From positions 13,604,274 to 13,668,273 of the forward strand of contig CM033122.1 in assembly GCA_019321725.1 (NCBI GenBank): a stretch of DNA of 64,000 nt, given 5' to 3'. The translations under genes and the position numbers were made by a program. Source of the DNA: Paulownia fortunei (Eukaryota; Streptophyta; Magnoliopsida; Lamiales; Paulowniaceae). Position 1 is the stretch's first letter; each line of letters opens with the position of its first letter. This document shows, piece after piece, positions 11,110 to 23,795 of the stretch. Under the pieces are notes generated by a model that did not search any database, was not told the origin of the DNA, and saw nothing but the letters and a program-made list of their open reading frames with translations.

Positions 11110-14100
11110 CTAGAAATAATTGCCCTCGTGTTAAAGTCCATCTTCTGAAGATGTCCTTCAAATACTTATCTAAAGGGTTAAAATAGTGGCTCTGTTATAT
11201 TTTCTGCCGAGGCAAATCTTTCCATGCTGATGTTGTCTCTACTAATGATTTTTATAACCAGGGTATCGCTAATCTATTTTTGCTTGGATCATTTGATGAG
11301 ACATTGGCTTATTTGCATGTGCAATAGCCCCCATTGTTATCGCAGTACTCCAGTACTCAATCAATAATGGTTGGAACTATATCTAACATTTAGATTAAGT
11401 TTTTTATCTAAACAATCTATTTTTGCAGCATTGTATGCCCAGATGTATTCATTCACAGTGGTGGAATCCACGGTTGTTACAAGTTTGGAACTCTTTCCAA
11501 CTAACCGTCCCACCATTTATAATGAACTTGAATTTAGAAATAGACTTCAAGTCATCTACTTTAGACTAAAAGCTATATGAAGCATCTAAGTTTCAGTTCT
11601 CTATAACCGAACTCCAAAAAGAAATCCTTAGTGCTTCATAAGTACTAAAGATTGTCTTTACGGCTTCTAATGCTTTTCGCATCAAATTGATTGATATTTT
11701 GCTCGTAACACTTAGAGCATTTCTAATATCAAATCATGTACATATTATATTTGCATATTTTATGCTTTCTTTCAAGGATGCATAAAACATGTGAGTCATT
11801 ATTTCTCTTTCATTCAAAAGTCTTTAGGGACGAGGACTTTGAAAGAAAAATTCCATGACTCATAAACAAGAATCTCTCCTAGGATTCTTCCATGCTAAAC
11901 CCTTTTAGCATCTAATCTATGTACTTGGATTTAGGATAGTCCAAGCATCCTTTCAGATCTATCTCCATAAATCTCAATCCCCAATCCCTAGGATGCTTAT
12001 CCCAAATCTCTCTTGGAGAACTTTGTAGATGACAAGTCTCAGTTGACTGTAATATTTCTACATCATCTCTATGAGTAAAATGTCATCAACGTAAAATACA
12101 ACAATCATCACCATACTCCCACTAACCTTCTTGTACACATATAGCTCATTCACATTCCTAAGGAAATCAAACCATTTGATTGCTTTAAAGAATCGAATGT
12201 TCCACATTTGGAAAATTTATTTTGAGTTCTTAACAGATCTCTAAAGCTCGCAAACTTTTTGCTTGCATTTGTTTGATATGAAGACCTCAGACCGGTTAAC
12301 TTATATCCTTTTCAATACCCCTATTGAGAAATACGGTCTTCATATCCCTTTACCATCTCTAGTAGTTGTAATACGTAGATATAACTAGCATACTCTAAAT
12401 GGACTTTAGCATCACGTCTGGTAAAAAGTATCTTCAATAGTCAACATCTTAACTATAAGCATAATATTTTGCTACCAGTCCTGCCTTTATAGGTCACCAC
12501 CTCCCCATGTTCTTCAATTTATATTTGTAGACCCGTTTGCAGCTAATGGGAACCATTCCCACTAGTGGGCCACCAATGTCAAACCTTGTTGGAGTATATA
12601 GAGTTCATTTTACATTGCATAGCATTTTCTCAATTTTTGAATTGATGTCATACATCTTTACTCCATATGTAAATTAATATTTAAAAAAGAGATTCTCTTT
12701 ACTGCTCTCTAGCAAGAGACTCTTATCGTATAAGTAGCCCCGAGATCCTTTTAGATCTCTTTGGAGGTTGTGTACTAGAAGTTTTAGTAATTTGTTCATA
12801 CCTATTGCTACTTGTGAGACAAACTGTGGATCTTGAACTGTTTCAAGTTCTATGATCTATCAATTTCTATCTAATAGAAATTCCTTCTTCTCAAGAAGGT
12901 GGTGTCCCTAGAAAATAAACTATTTTGTTATTGGGAACGTTAGAAATGGTATTTTTTAGATTCATTTAGATACCCCACAAATTTATATAAGTTGGATTCA
13001 TATCTATCTTATCTTCCACTAACTGCTTTAAAGAAGCAGGCCCATTTATAACCTTAGGTATATATACGAGGGGTCTTTTATCACATCATATCACATATGA
13101 TGTTTTTTTGAGCACCGATTTAGATGATATCCTTACTTGATAAGAATATCATTGATTCTAGAGTGAATTCCCAGAATGAAGAAGAAATAAGTGAAACTCA
13201 ACTTGGATTCACTTAAAGTGAGAATCTAATTCTCCATTAGATAATCAAGAACTTACCACCTTAGTATTCTCTTCATCGATCACATCGATTGATTTAATAC
13301 TTTGGCTGATTTAATTCTCTACTTCATGTCTAAATTCTTTGAACCCTTCAAAGGATCTTAAAATAATGAAGTAAGAATAGTTCGTTTGTATACTAACACT
13401 TAGTAGACTACTTATATTCCTTTGGATCATATGTAAAGGCATAGTTTGCTCCATTTGTCCCACAAATGGTTATTTGGTCATGTTTTCCTAAAGATAAGAT
13501 TTACAAGTTGGCACCTCATGCAAGTCCAAAAGGTCAAGCAAATGTACCATCTTTTGAACTCTTTCTTTAGAGATATGACCTAATCTAGCTAACCACAAGT
13601 ATGCACTGTTTTGATTATCTAATTATTAGATTTCTTTGTTGATTATGTAGCATGGAATGTTGGGGTTGTATAGTTAATTTGTCAATGTAGCAAAGACAAT
13701 TAACTAATACTATTTTAATTCCATTCAGAGTTAAGTGGATCATTCCTATAGCCAATAAAGCAACACTTACTTTATTCTCAAGCTTAAGGATCGTCCTTTA
13801 TCTTAGTCTCCATTTTTTGTCATCCACTGCAACCCTTTGCAAAGATAGGATCATATCCGATATCCAATATCCAAGAAAAAATTTATCAACCTTAATAGTT
13901 GATATCAACAATGTATAAACTTGAATTAGAACCCCTTCTAATTCAACTAAGCAAGTCAATACTTGTGTTTCCTCTTTCTATGCCTTAAATATCCACAATG
14001 GTGACAAACATCTATATTGAGCTGGTAAGTTTGTATGTTTGTCTAGATTATCCTATGTGAAATTACTAGCAATAACCATTATCCTATGCGAGGCAGAAAT

Positions 14101-14150
14101 TTAAGCATTCATTCAATTAATATCTATTTATAATATGGTCTTTAATTATA
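11110..14150 (-). pseudogene. Gag-pol remnant of Copia element 3
   Basis: No long frame survives, but conserved Copia signatures remain in order on the minus strand. A reverse transcriptase catalytic motif YVDD is at 12082-12093 within the context VVFYVDDILL. The RT start and an RNase H-like part lie around 12500 and 11200-11600. Integrase-like sequence lies near 13000-13500, a decayed protease block near 13830-13900 (DIG for DTG), and a gag zinc knuckle relic near 13990-14012 whose last Cys is lost. Frameshifts and stops are frequent, so no protein is made from this copy. Confidence 0.75.
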
Positions 14151-15412
14151 AATATCTCCCACTATTTTATTCAAATCCCATCACCCTATAGATGAAAATT
14201 CAGAAAATCTAATTTCTTAGTGGGCTTGAGGTCCAACTAGCCTTGCCATACACCGCAATTTTATGAGCCCATACAACAAAACTAAAAGGTAGCTAACAAC
14301 ATTAGCAATTGCATCCCCATGCAACCCTCAAGCTATTTTGCCTTACCTCTTCCCATACACCCCAATTTTATGAGCCCATATGGTACTAAGTGTCAAACAT
14401 TACCCATCAAACATCCATGTAAATGGAGCATCTAAATGTCCCACGACTCATGGCCAACAATAAAGACGAGTCCACCCCATGGGCATCTCAATGCTTAGTA
14501 GTGGTCACAGCTTGCCTACACTTAGCACATCCCACCTCTCATGGCCAACGGACTAAATGTGGTAGCGTATCGACATGCCACTATTTTTGATGGAAGGCAT
14601 GGACAATTAGGTCCCACCCAATATTGCCCATTTACGCTTGATATCGAACTAATAAAGGTTCTCAACTTGAAACATTTTCAAGTGAGGGTCATACTAGATT
14701 TATTATACAAGGTCTCATTATTTTCTTTTCTTGTTTATTTAATGTTCACTATCCTAACGATGACAAGCATACATCATAAGGAAGCATTAAATAAACACAA
14801 TATGTATCACATACATCCTAAAATAAATAGATGATCATGAGCCTTTAATCCTATGCGATCCACTTAAGCCAAAGTGGATCTAGGTCAATCTAAAGGTGAT
14901 AATTAAAATATAAATAGACATATCTATTACATAAATATATCTCATACATTCATGGGCCTTGTATCCTTACTTTTCCTCCGTCTTTATTCAATTTTCTTGT
15001 AATGTCCGCCAAATTACAAAAAGATTAACCTCACCGTCTAATTCTACTCTCATTACATTAGCTAAAACTACAAGAAACCTTGGAACAATTCCAAGGGGAG
15101 ATACATAGGAGGGAGATAGAAGTACATCAAGAATAAAACAAAGAAAGGTAAGACTCGTAGGCCTCATTTTAATTAAAACCCAAAAATAACCAATTATGCA
15201 TAAAATTAAACCAATCACATTGGCCTAGGCTCCATGATCATCCAACTAGCATGCTTAACATAAATCATCACATGATAATGAAAATATATAAATTTATCGA
15301 TTATGTTATGTGCAATTTCTTTCAAATTTAGGATTTTTATGAAAAATAATTTTTCAAAAATTAAAATTAATATTTAATTTTAAAATAAAAAATCATAAAC
15401 TTTACGTAACAA
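14151..15412 (-). other. Leader and gag start region of element 3
   Basis: This is AT-rich non-coding leader shared in order with 3101-4460 and 59804-60900, including blocks near CCCCAATTTTATGAGCCC and CATTCATGGGCC. No gene is seen. Frames at 14541-14834 and 14988-15218 have no similarity that I recognise and lie in leader sequence. Confidence 0.6.
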
Positions 15413-15815
15413 TTACGTAACGAGGCCGGATGGACAATAGTTCAACAAGGCTTTTGCCCGTCGAGTGGCTGGGCAGACCACCCATCTGGCGGCTGGGCGC
15501 CCACACGTCGGGTGGTTGGGCGTCTGCACGTCTCGGGTGTCAACTGCCCACCCAACGTCACACGTCGGGTGGTGGGGTGCCGCACGCCGGGTGCCAGCGG
15601 CGACCCGATGCCCGACTTCGGGTGGCCTGCAGCCCACCCAACATCACACGTTGGGTGGCGGTCGGCGACCCGGCGCCCGATGTCTGGTAGCCGATAGCCC
15701 ACCCGATGTCGGTTGGCTGGACAGACGACCCAGTGCTCGATGTCGGGTAGCTGGGCGCCTGCACATCGGGTAATTGGCAGCCCACCCGACGTCACACGTC
15801 TGGTGGTCGGTACTC
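15413..15815. repeat. GC-rich degenerate repeat in the Copia leader
   Basis: This is a sharply bounded GC-rich block in very AT-rich DNA. The phrase CCCACCCRACGTCACACG or a close variant recurs at 15547, 15633, 15698 (partial) and 15781. Between these lie many CGGGTGG, GGCGACCCG and GCCCGATG words in both orientations. Spacings of 86, 65 and 83 bases show an irregular rather than exact tandem unit. Open frames exist on both strands, but they follow the repeat and resemble no protein I know. It lies in the untranslated leader between PBS and gag. It may be a captured sequence or a leader minisatellite. Confidence 0.8.
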
Positions 15816-16245
15816 CAATTTTTTATTTTTTATTTTTTAATGTCCAAGAATTCAAGATTTTCACAAAATCTTGATTTCATAGTTTCTTAATCTCATCAAG
15901 AAATTTTAAAAAACTTGATAAAAACTAATTTTCTTGATCAATAAATCAACTTATTTGATTTTTATTTTATTTCTTGCCACGTTTCAAGAAATTCAAGATT
16001 TCACAAATCTTGAAATTTTTGGATCAAGAAATTCAAGAATTCATAAATCTTGAAATTCTTAAAAATCAAAAATTCAATTTCTTAACTCATATGAGTTCTT
16101 AAAACGTTTTAACATTTAAAACGATTAATAATATTAATTCTAAAAAAAAAATAATTGATTTAAAACCAATCACACATATAAATATTTAATCTATCACATA
16201 TATTAAATAAACATAATCGAAAAGTATCAAAAACGCACGAACCTT

Positions 16246-16258
16246 GGCTCTGATACCA
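16246..16258 (-). other. Primer binding site, tRNA-Met (element 3)
   Basis: The minus strand reads TGGTATCAGAGCC, an exact match to the canonical plant Copia PBS for initiator tRNA-Met. One base (16259) separates it from the LTR end at 16260. Confidence 0.93.
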
Positions 16259-16259
16259 C

Positions 16260-18395
16260 TGTTGGGTTCACGCGATATTGTGGAACGTATACGAAGCGGA
16301 ATTTAAAATTTTTCAAAAACATAAATATACATTACATCACATGTAATTAAAACGAATCCAGAACCCTTTCGCGATTACTCAGTTGTGCGTTTTCTGATAG
16401 TTAAAATAAGAAAGTTCAAGAAACTCTTACATTGATTTGCACTCCGGTTAATGTAGGGATTGAAACGATTCAAATCATTATCCCTGAATGAAATTATCTC
16501 CATGTTCTTCAATTCAAAACCCCTTTGATTGAAATTTGATTCGCTTCTAGGATCCCAAATATTATCCCTCTAACGGTATCCACACTTTGGATGCCCACTC
16601 GCAACCGAATCCTATGCTAGTAGTTTTCGATTTGATAATTCTATTCCAAAATGATTTTGTTTGGAACAAGAACACACTAACAATTAGTGTTTTAGGTATT
16701 TAATTTAATTCTTAATTCAATAATTAAATCAAGAATTAAACTAGATAAAAGGTTGGTGAACTTTAAAGATTGAAAGGAAAGGAGGGACGAATTTTTGGAG
16801 ATAAAAGAAAACTATTTTTCTTCACAAAAATCTGCAATTAAAATCCCCATAAAAATATTCAAGAAGATTATCAATCAAGACTATCACAAGTTCTTTCTAT
16901 ATAGGACTTTTCTTCCTTTTTATCTCCAACTCTTTTGGTAAGTTTTCTTATCCCATAAGGACTTTTTTTTTTCCTTATTATCTCATAGAAATTGAATTTC
17001 CAATTCAACTTCCTCTAGGAATTGGATTCCCAATCCAATTTTCTAATGGGCTTCCTACAAGCCCACACCTAATGGCCCTAGGCCTAAGTAATCAATTAGA
17101 CTCTACTTTAATTGATTCAATCAATTAAATTAATTCATTTAATTAATTAGTCCCATCTTACTTAATTAATCCAATCAATTAATTAAATATTCAATTGGGC
17201 TTCCTAATCCAATTAGGTCCAATCAATTAATCTAATTAATTAATTAAATTAATTCCACACTTGAATTAATTTAACCCCATTAATTAATCACATTAATTAA
17301 TTTAATCCAACACTTGGATTAATTTATAAGCTAGAAATGGACTTGTCCAAGTTTTGTGTGTGACCCCTTAGATTCACTTTAAACTAGTCGTGGGCTCACA
17401 ACTCTTGTGACTTAGTTGAACAATTAATTATTCTGATTAATTAATCCAATTAATTAATTCTCTTGAAATTAACTCATTAATTCCAAGAACCCACAAGACA
17501 TAGGAAGCATCTAGCAATGCATTATGACTCCTAGTCTAAGGTGAATGTGCGAACCTATTTCAATTATGAATACCATGCAAGTACGGTCCTTTCGTCATCT
17601 AATCTCCCGATTGAGCCTAGGGTATAGATATTGAGTCGAAACCCTATTAACTCAATAACTATATTTCCATTCCTAGTAGTTCGACTCGATGATGAATAAT
17701 TAGAAAACCCCACATCTAATTTTCATCCAACCTTGACCAAGGATTTTAGAGTCAAGTACAGTAGAACACATAAGAGATTCACCTATTCATTTAGATAAGT
17801 GATGGATCCTTTGTTGGCCACTCATTAATCTCCATACATGAAGATGTTACATCCAATATAAACCCCTTGTGATTGTCATGCAATCGGAAATTATATCAAA
17901 GTACAACATGTCATGCACAAGGTTACCATAGTGCCTCAAGTCCAAGGACTAATTCTTACACTATCGTAATGAGAAAATTCCCATTCGACAATAGAATATT
18001 TCTAATTAGAAATTTTTAAATAGTTGTTCAGTGTACTTATTTCCAACAAGCACCCGCATACATGCACTAGTGTCTCCACACTAATACCTATAGAACGAGG
18101 TATCCTCTTTTCAAGCCTGCATCATATGCGCAAGTTTCAACGGGATCAATGATTTTCCATCTCATTAATCCTTAACTTAGAATATTTTAAGATCACAGCC
18201 TTAGAGGCATATTCCACGATCACCATCATATGCGCAACCATGCCCCATAACTATGTGTGATCTAAGGACTTTATCTAATTCTTATGATGAATTTAAGATA
18301 AAGTTTGCCATTTAAATAATATTAATATAAATAAGAATGATTCGCAAAGTATAAGAATAGCCAGAACAATTAGCACGCCGGGCACTACTCTAACA
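16260..18395 (-). repeat. 5' LTR of element 3 (LTR-A)
   Basis: This is a 2136-bp LTR, plus-strand start TGTTGGGTTCACG and end CTACTCTAACA. It pairs with 8953-11095. Differences are mostly single-base changes and one- to few-base indels, for example at the start (GCGATATTG against GCGATCCTG). Its outer end touches the right ACTAA duplication. Confidence 0.92.
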
Positions 18396-20026
18396 ACTAA
18401 TACCCAAGAAGTATCATTAACCAGAAGGTTAACTTCAATAAAGAACATAGTTAAACTATTCTAGCAGCTTGTAAGGTATTCATTGTAGTTTTTTCTTCAA
18501 TGCCCCTACTTTCTATGATGGTGGAATTTTTCATTGGCTTCGGAACCTTTCTTAACACCACCATTAGCCTTTGGCTTCTTGTTCTTCAAGAAATACTTTA
18601 TGTTCCCTTTCTTAGACTTAGAAGTTTTAGATTGGGTTGAAATAACAATCGACAAGACAGGCTTGTCATTTTTCATGGTGGACTCAACTATCTTCAACAT
18701 GTTGACCAACTCAACAAGGCTAGTCTCCATCTTGTATATGTTGAAGTTAACCACAAAGGAGTAAAATAAGTCAAGCAGGAGACTATAGGATCACTATAGT
18801 GAATTCATTATCCATAACAACTCCAAAGTTCACAAGCCTTTTTGTGAAGCCTATCATCTTAAGAGCCCTTGTACATAGACCAAAAAGCCATCCATTATAC
18901 AGGTTCAAAAAATCTCCTTCGAGACTTGATATCTCGCCTGCCTAGTATGTTACCACATAACTTTTATAGGTAAAGCAGGGTTGGCGAATATTAGCCATAC
19001 CCTTGTGTTGTCTCTATAACTCATTTGACATAGATGCTAACATGTAGCACCTAACTTGCACATCATTGTCAACTTGCTTGCAATTCTTGGTAAGCTCCTT
19101 ATTAGTGGCATCTTCCCAAGGATTTGAAGGCGCCATGATATAGAGGACATAAGCCCTCTCTTCATATTCTAAAATAGTCTAAATGTTTCTCGACCAGTTA
19201 ACTCAATTAGGACTGATGAGTTTATTGGTGTCCAAGATGGATGTAAGTGGATTTTTAGCCATTTTTATCTAATCTACTAATATATTATGAGGCAAAATAT
19301 AAGCACTTAACATTAATCTTTTATAAGAGCTTGTATTATAAATAGTTCCCACTATTTATTCGAATTCCATCATACTTTGATGAAACTTGAAATATCCTAT
19401 TTTCTAGTGGGCTTAATGTCTGGCTTTGTCATAAATCCTAATCCTATGAGACCATAAGAAAAAGTCAAAAGGGTTAGCAACATATAGCAAATTGCATCTC
19501 TATGAAACCTATAAGCTATTTTGCTTTATCTTTTCTATATATCCCAGTGCTATGAGCCTATATGGTACTTAAAGTCAAACGTGACCTATCAAAACATCTA
19601 AGTCAATGAAACCTTTAAATGTCCCATGACTTGTGGCTAATATTTAGACGCCCCTTTCCATGGGCATCTTTATGCTAAGTAGTGATCACAAATTTCCTTG
19701 CTTTGCACATTCCACGACTCCTGGGCAATAGACTAATCTCAGCAACTTATCACATATCACTACTTTTTTATGAAAAACATAGATGATTGGGCCTTGCCAA
19801 TTTCAACCATTCACGCTTGATATAAACCTTTAAGTTTTTTACTTGAAATAATTTCAAGTGAGTGAAACTCGTAGGTTTATTTATCATGCAATGTCTGATC
19901 TTATGATTATCTTGCTTAATAATATCCATCTTAATAATGGCAAGAAAAGTAAAATGTTATAGGAAAACAATTAAACATTAATAGCATGCATCTCATATAT
20001 ACTATAGGGATGATCGTGGGCTTTAA
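18396..20026 (-). pseudogene. Copia element 2, gag part and leader
   Basis: After the ACTAA duplication the host element resumes. The minus strand reads DTSWVL, the sequence just before a Copia protease DTG. Upstream in the minus sense, 18506-18754 encodes a gag stretch (METSLVELVNMLKIVESTMK) homologous to element 1 gag at 2211-2579 (METSLAKLINILKTIKPIMK). Leader-like sequence continues to about 20026. Stops and frame breaks are frequent. Where the 5' LTR should follow, an opposite-oriented LTR-A fragment begins instead, so the 5' end of element 2 was lost or rearranged. Confidence 0.75.
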
Positions 20027-20190
20027 TATTAGAGTAGTGCCCGGCGAGCCAATTGCTTTGGCCATATTTATATTCTTTGAAGAATCAATCATACTATATC
20101 ATAAAATGGCTATCTTCAACATTAATTCACCATTATAAGAATTAGATGAAGTCCCTAGACCATACATAGCTATGAGGCATAGTCGCACAT
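20027..20190 (+). repeat. LTR-A fragment, plus orientation
   Basis: TATTAGAGTAGTGCCCGGCG matches the sense start of LTR-A (TGTTAGAGTAGTGCCCGGCG) with one change. Similarity continues through AGAATTAGATGAAGTCCCTAG to about 20190 and then stops where a different element begins. Only the first 160 bases or so of the LTR remain. Confidence 0.75.
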
Positions 20191-20196
20191 AGGAAA

Positions 20197-23100
20197 TGTT
20201 GAGAAATTATTTTAGTAACGCAAATAAAATATTTCTCATACAAATTAAGTCATAAGAATGTGTATTGTTTATAATTATTTGAAAGCATATAAATTATGTA
20301 AAACAAGAATAGTTGTCCTATAGGAGTCATGCCTCTTAACGTTGTCTTAAGATCGTAATGGACTCCCTTTTGTGTAGGTACTGGCAACTCAACACCACCT
20401 TAAGATAAAACCCAAGAAGGCCACTATCGGTGTCTTTATTTTGTGCACGATCACAAGAAGACTAGTGAACAAGACCTTACCATGTTGCCAAAATACTATT
20501 AAAAATATTGTTTAGAAATTAAAAGGTGTGATGATAGTTGTATGTATCTACTTAGACCCCTAAAAACCTATTTGCAGTCTTAGGATCAAATATGTAACAA
20601 CAAAAAATTGAATTCCAAATAATGGTGTTTTAATGGAGTGTTATAAAGTTAATAAGAAGGCTAAAAACTATATTTTCTTTTACAAAAATAATTGAAGATT
20701 AAATTTGATTTTGAAGTTTTAAAACTTCAAATTGTAAAAATCCCTAACAGGTTGAAAAATTTAAAAATAAAGAAAATATAATAGGGCAACTGGATACTAT
20801 ACAATGGGTGTGGGAGCCTTTCAAGCTTAAGCCTACACTTAGTGTTGAAGATTTCCATTTGAGGGAACTATAATGGACTATGCCTTGAATTAGGTCCCTT
20901 GGCTAACCTTCAATACATTATATTCATAGCATTGACATCGATCTTTGTCCAAAGCGGGTTAACACTGTTAATTGTCATGTGCTCTGATCTTTATTCTTAA
21001 TAGAGTCTTAGAGTTAGCCCAAACCTATAGCCACTACCTCATGGAAACTCTCATTTAGGTGAAACCTCTAAGGGTACGTGTGATCTTTACCCTGCAAAAT
21101 TCCTACCTTGGTCTCAAAAGGTCAAGGCCCAACCAAGATGACATTATAAAGCACTGTAACCATAGGGATATGAAGAAGCTTCTCTTCTCATAAAGTAGTG
21201 CTAAATGAGTCATGCCTAACATATTGTCCCTACCCATTGAACCTTCTTTATAGGGTCTCCAATCACAAAGGTTAGGTTACTCTCGAAGGTGACTCCCTTA
21301 TAGGCTTATGCCCTTCCCCCTCAATGATTCACATACCTTTCTTGGGTTGACCTTTGGTCAAATTATCCACCAATTTTTTTTTAGAATTCACAAAATTAAG
21401 CGATACCATATTTCTCTTTAATAAAAACTTCACACTTTTGTATCTTACTGGTAAGTGTCTACTCATTTTCTTATCAGAACGTGTCTATTTTACAAGATCA
21501 ATCATAGCTTTATAATCACAACATATAGAAATGGTTGGTAAAGATTTATCTACTAGTGGAATATCAAGTAATAAATCTCTCAACCTTTCAACAATTATAC
21601 AAGTTGTATCTAAAGCTATTAACTTAGCTTCTATTATACTTCTAGATATAACAGATTGTTTCTTAGATCCTAAAGTTATTGTTGCTGCACCCAACATAAA
21701 AATAAATCCACTAGTAGACTTAATTTTGGAGCTATCAATAATCCAATTAGCATCACTATATCCTTCAAGTATAAGTGGAAAACCTTTGTAACATAAAGAA
21801 TAATTTAGAGTTACTATAACATACTTAAGAACTCTTTCAAAAGCATTCCAATGATTCTTACTAGGATTATGAGTATATCTACTATGTTTTCCAATTGCAT
21901 AAGAAATATCATGCCTAGTCCTATTGAGAAAATATAAAATGGTCCAATAATTTAGATAATATTTCGATTGAGATATAGGTTCATCCAAGTTTTTGTTTAA
22001 ATGCACATTTGGATAGTAGGAGTAGAACTATCCTACAATCATAATAATTGAACTTCCTTAAAAATATTTTAATAGAATCAGATTGGTTTACTACAATTCC
22101 TTCTTTAGTTCTACTAACCTTCATATCCAAGACTATATGATCTTCTCCTAAATCTTTCATTTCAAAGTTATTAGACGAATAACCTTTCACATTTTTAAAA
22201 AGTCCAAATTAGATCCAAAAATTATATGTCATCCACATACAAAATAATATCAGAGATTAACCTTTTTTCTCCTTATAATATAAACATCTATCATGTTCAT
22301 TTGATCTAAATCCATAACCTTGTATAACTTCATTAAACTTTTCATGCCACTGTTTGGGAGCTTGCTTCAAACCATTAAAGATTTCTCAAACTTACATACC
22401 TTATGTTCTTCTCCTTTAACTTTCAAACCTTCAGGTTTTTCCATGTAAATTCTTCATTTAAATCCCTACTGAAAAATGCAGTCTTAACACCTATTTGATA
22501 TATCACTAACTTACGTATAGGTGCTAAATCCAATAAAAATTTAACACTTGAAATCCTAGCAACAGGAGAATAAGTATCAAAATAATCCATTCCTTCTTGT
22601 TTTGTAAATCCTTTACCACTAACCTTGCTTTGTAATTATCTATTGAGCCTTCAACTTTTAGCTTCTTAAAAATCCATCTACATCCTATTGGTTCACTACC
22701 AGGAGGTAGAACAGATAAAACACAAGTATTATTTTGAATAATAGAATTATATTCATCATTGATAGCTTTTTCCCAAAAAAGGTGTATCTATAGAAGATAT
22801 TACTTCATCATAAGTTTGGGGTTCTCCTTCAACTAAAAATATGATAAAATCATCTCCAAAATTCTTCTTGACCTTAGTTCTCTTACTTCTCTTCGATTCC
22901 ATATTCTTCTTCCATATTTCCTAAAATTGAACTAGTAGATGATTCACCTCTAGAAGATTCAAGTTTTAAATGGAATTACAGTTTTAAGAGGAAAAATATT
23001 CTCAAAGTATGTAGCATCTCTATTCTTAATACTTATGTTATTGCATATGCTATTTTGAGCATATCTAATAAAAATAGCATCTATAGTCTTAAAACCTATT

Positions 23101-23795
23101 TTCTTCCTCTTAAACTTAGATATAGCTACTTTCTCTATACACCTCCACACTTTAAGAAAATTAAGTCCTGAAGCCCTCTTTTTTCATAATTCATAAGGAG
23201 TTTTATCATTATCTATACCAACCACATCATTTAATATGAAACAAAAAGACCAAAAAGCTTCTCTCATAAGTTCTCAGGTACTCCAAAATTTAACAACATT
23301 GCATTAACCATATCCATCAAAGTTCTATTTTTTTCAGCTACACCATTTGATTGGGCTGAATAAGCAAGTATGAACTCATGTTTTATGCCATTATCTTCAC
23401 AAAATTTTGTTAACTCTCCCAAAGAATATTCTCCTCATGTATCATACCTAAGTTTCTTAATCCTTTTCTCTACTGGATTCTCAACTTCAATTTTATAAAC
23501 CTTAAACTTGTCAAAAACTTCATCCTCAGATTTGATGAGTTAAACATAACAATACTCAGAAAAATCATCTATAAAGGTCACAAAATACTTATTTTCACCT
23601 CCACTTGGATATCTATTTGAATCTCTTACATCACTGTGAATAAGTTCCAAAATACTTGAATTGCTAAGAACTGATTAATGAGGTCTTTTTGTTTGCTTTG
23701 CTTCTACATATATTTCACACTTATGATCAACATTTACTTGAGATTTTGGAATTAAACTTAGATCCATAATCCTTTTAACCTTTCTATGCCATCTT
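20197..23795 (-). mobile_element. Tork-like Copia remnant (3' part)
   Basis: This minus-strand Copia copy is unrelated in LTR to LTR-A. An LTR-like AT-rich region starts TGTTGAG at 20197, so the sense LTR would end CTCAACA. A 3' untranslated part around 21000-21340 contains sense GGAGACCCTATAAAGAAGG and TTCAATGGGTA, a phrase common after pol in plant Tork/Tnt1-type elements. Pol remnants follow at 21400-23795. It breaks off in the pre-integrase domain, so protease, gag and 5' LTR are missing. I cannot fix the inner LTR border. Confidence 0.75.
21400..23795 (-). pseudogene. Copia pol remnant: pre-integrase, integrase, RT, RNase H
   Basis: Order on the minus strand from right to left is as follows. 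The pre-integrase part is at about 23790-23640, ending with VDHKCEIYVEAKQTKRP. The integrase core is at about 23600-22850. RT begins with QIGVKTAFFSRD near 22490 and has the catalytic YVDD motif intact at 22228-22239 (context SDIILYVDDI). RNase H is in the longest frame, 21485-22006 (173 residues, with YSDANW and STSGFIFMLG, and SRSIIEAK where SRSSTEAE is usual). The frame is broken between domains by stops and shifts. RNase H is the best preserved portion. Confidence 0.85.

Larger units (their letters stand above)
8953..18395 (-). mobile_element. Copia element 3, full structure, nested in element 2
   Basis: This is a 9443-bp minus-strand Copia retrotransposon. It has a 5' LTR (16260-18395), a perfect tRNA-Met PBS (16246-16258), a leader with a GC-rich repeat (15413-15815), decayed gag-pol (about 14150-11110), a polypurine tract (11096-11109) and a 3' LTR (8953-11095). 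A perfect 5-bp target duplication, ACTAA, flanks it. The LTRs are alike over their whole length with scattered substitutions, so the insertion is fairly recent relative to its host element. The coding region is nevertheless riddled with stops, so the copy was probably mobilised by another element or decayed since. Confidence 0.93.

Noticed and set aside
15413..15795. Several overlapping open frames of 60-117 codons on both strands
   Set aside because: All lie in the GC-rich repeat, where stop codons are rare by composition. They overlap on both strands, translate to repetitive sequence and sit in a retrotransposon leader.
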